The notes under the pieces were generated by a model. The model was not told the DNA's origin. It ran no database searches and was given only the letters and a program-made list of their open reading frames with translations. A DNA stretch of 64,000 nucleotides from Hydractinia symbiolongicarpus (Eukaryota > Cnidaria > Hydrozoa > Anthoathecata > Hydractiniidae), in the NCBI RefSeq assembly GCF_029227915.1, contig NC_079880.1, positions 1,986,001-2,050,000 on the forward strand. The letters are read 5' to 3'. Within the stretch, counting starts at the first letter, position 1, and each line of letters starts with the position of its first letter. A program made the translations under genes and the position numbers. Shown here one piece after another: positions 62,841 through 64,000 of this stretch.

Positions 62841-63854
62841 AAAGCCCATGAGACTTGTTGTTTTTAAAAATGTTTTCATTTTTGATGAGACGCTTAATGA
62901 AAGAGGTTTAATCGCCGGCAAACGAAAACCCGCGATTTCCCGTAAATCCCGGGCTTGGCCCGTATAGTCGAATGTATACAAAGAAAGTACCCAGGAAGTA
63001 AACTTATTTCCCGAACGATTTTTTAAATTTTTTTTTCACCACTAAAACGCATGAGACTTGTAGTTTTCAAAAATGTTATCATTTTTGATGAGACGCTTAA
63101 TGAAAGAGGTTTAATCGCCGGCAAACGAAAACCCGCGATTTCCCCGGGCTTGGCTCGTATAGTCGAATGTATACAAAGAAAGTACCCTGTGAATAAACTC
63201 ATTTCCAGAACGATTTTTTAAATTATTTTTTCACCACTAAAACGCATAAGACTTGTAGTTTTCGAAAATGTTTGCATTTCTGATGAGACGGAGAATAAAA
63301 GAAGTGTAATCGCCGGCAAACGAAAACCTGCCATTTCCCGTAAATCCCGGGCTCGGCCCGTATAGTCAAAAGTATACAAAGAAAGTACCCGGGGTGTAAA
63401 CTCTTTTCCCGAACGATTTTTTTAATTATTATTTCACCACTAAAGCCCATGAGACTTGTAGTTTTTAAAAATGTTTTCATTTTTGATAAGACGCTTATTA
63501 AAAGAGGTTTAATCGCCGGCAAACGAAATCCAGCGATTTCCCGTAAATCCCGGGCTTGGCCCGTATAGTGGAATGTATACAAAGAAAGTACCCAGGAAGT
63601 TAGCTCATTTCCCGAACGATTTTTTAAATTTCTTTTTCACCACTAAAAGGCATGAGACTTGTAGTTTTCAAAAATGTTTTCATTTTTGATGAGACGCTGA
63701 ATAAAAGAAGTTTCATCGCCGGCAAACGAAATCCCGCGATTTCCCGTAAATCCCGGGCTTGGCCCGTATAGTCGAATGTATACAAAGAAAGTACCCAGGA
63801 AGTAAACTCATTTTCCGAACGATTTTTTAAATTTCTTTTTCACCACTAAAACGC
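62841..63854 (+). repeat. Right-end mosaic with more private substitutions
   Basis: Five monomers: B, 8-bp-deleted B with ATGTTATC, an A/C-like monomer with TTCGAAAATGTTTGC and GACGGAGAATAAAAG, B with GCTTATTAAAAG and TAGTGGAATG, and an A/B hybrid (GCTGAATAAAAG left, GGGCTTGG and GTCGAATG right). Single-copy substitutions look denser here than at 40-60 kb. Confidence 0.75.
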
Positions 63855-64000
63855 ATGAGACTTGTAGTTTTCAAAAATGTTTTCATTTTTGATGAGACGC
63901 TGAATAAAAGAAGTTTAATCGCCGGCAAACGAAAACCTGCGATTTCCCGTAAATCCCGGACTCGGCCCGTATAGTCAAAAGTATACAAAGAAAGTACCCG
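63855..64000 (+). repeat. Partial monomer at the right edge
   Basis: A-type monomer cut after GTACCCG by the window end, so the array continues to the right. Confidence 0.9.

Larger units (their letters stand above)
1..64000 (+). repeat. Satellite DNA array, 203-bp monomer, about 317 head-to-tail copies
   Basis: The motif ATGAGACTTGT (or a one-base variant) recurs every 203 bp from end to end; early anchors are at 163, 365, 568, 770, 973, 1176, 1379, 1582, 1785 and 1988. Lengths of 202 or 203 bp reflect T-tract changes; shorter monomers carry an 8-bp or 46-bp deletion. All copies run in one direction and no foreign sequence interrupts them. Monomer order from the anchor: short dyad, AATAAA-containing block, GCCGGC, GC-rich core, GTATAC site, ATTTCCCGAACG, then a T-rich spacer ending CACCACTAAA. 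Arrays of this size with HORs are typical of eukaryotic centromeric or pericentromeric heterochromatin; that location is inferred. The family is not one I recognise. Confidence 0.98.

Noticed and set aside
63223-63582. Longest open frame, 119 codons on the minus strand
   Set aside because: It spans almost two monomers of C/B type and exists only because of local substitutions; the same monomers elsewhere have stops.
1-64000. CRISPR array
   Set aside because: The repeat unit is 203 bp with no unique spacers; variation is scattered substitution, not spacer-like.
1-64000. Array of small RNA genes or rDNA spacer repeats
   Set aside because: No tRNA-like boxes and cloverleaf, 5S-type internal promoter or rRNA sequence was recognised in the monomer.
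1-64000. Transposon-derived repeat (LTR or MITE array)
   Set aside because: No terminal inverted repeats, target-site duplications, LTRs or transposase/integrase remnants were found. The short dyads are internal to the monomer.
1-64000. Exact functional CENP-B box
   Set aside because: The TTCG and CGGG elements in B cores are six bases apart instead of seven, and the fixed central A cannot be aligned without a gap. Only a resemblance is claimed.

Overview
The whole 64 kb window is one uninterrupted tandem satellite DNA array. The basic monomer is 203 bp, so there are about 317 copies, all in the same orientation. I found no gene, RNA gene, transposon, CRISPR array, inversion or unique sequence. 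A 203-bp satellite with higher-order repeats (HORs) over tens of kilobases points to eukaryotic constitutive heterochromatin, most likely centromeric or pericentromeric. I do not recognise the satellite family and cannot name the organism. One representative monomer counted by hand is 38% GC (77/203) with 11 CpGs, about 1.5 times expectation. This argues against strong methylation-driven CpG decay.

Monomers are phased here on the ATG of the near-universal ATGAGACTTGT motif. From there a monomer holds a short dyad (TCAAAAATG / CATTTTTGA), a GCTGAATAAAAG or GCTTAATAAAAG block, a GCCGGC site, a GC-rich core, a GTATA-N8-TATAC dyad, an ATTTCCCGAACG block and a T-rich spacer. The main classes are A (GGACTCGG, GTCAAAAG core, usually CCCAGGG or CCCGGGG) and B (GGGCTTGG, GTCGAATG core, CCCAGGAAG). 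B has sub-forms with an 8-bp deletion. C carries CATTTTCATGTAAATCC, D carries GTATTTAAAAATATTTTC, and there are B/A hybrids. A and B alternate over most of the array, as dimer-type satellites with two box variants do.

Layout: 1-12 kb is an A-dominated domain with very recent segmental duplications (1,623 bp x2, 1,217 bp x2, and a ~3 kb block copied 6.3-6.7 kb away). 12-17 kb is transitional; CCCGGGG monomers appear and D monomers are common. 17-33 kb is an A/B/C mosaic (1,202 bp x2, 812 bp x2, a ~3.4 kb block repeated 4,644 bp away, and a third ~1 kb copy at 1,810 bp). 33-39 kb holds 758 bp x2 and 2,208 bp x2. 39-48 kb holds a 1,568-bp 8-monomer HOR in three copies. 48-60 kb holds 1,765-bp and 1,607-bp repeats and then three tandem 1,562-bp 8-monomer HORs. 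60-64 kb largely repeats the material of 37.6-39.8 kb.

There are no genes to work together. The open reading frames present are by-products of the satellite: 203 is not divisible by three, they end inside the next monomer, and they occur on both strands of the same DNA. The points of interest are how the array evolves (nested HORs, stepwise appearance of diagnostic deletions, hybrid monomers, exact copies) and possible protein-binding or structure-forming elements: the A/B box switch with a CENP-B-box-like motif one base short, and abutting dyads.
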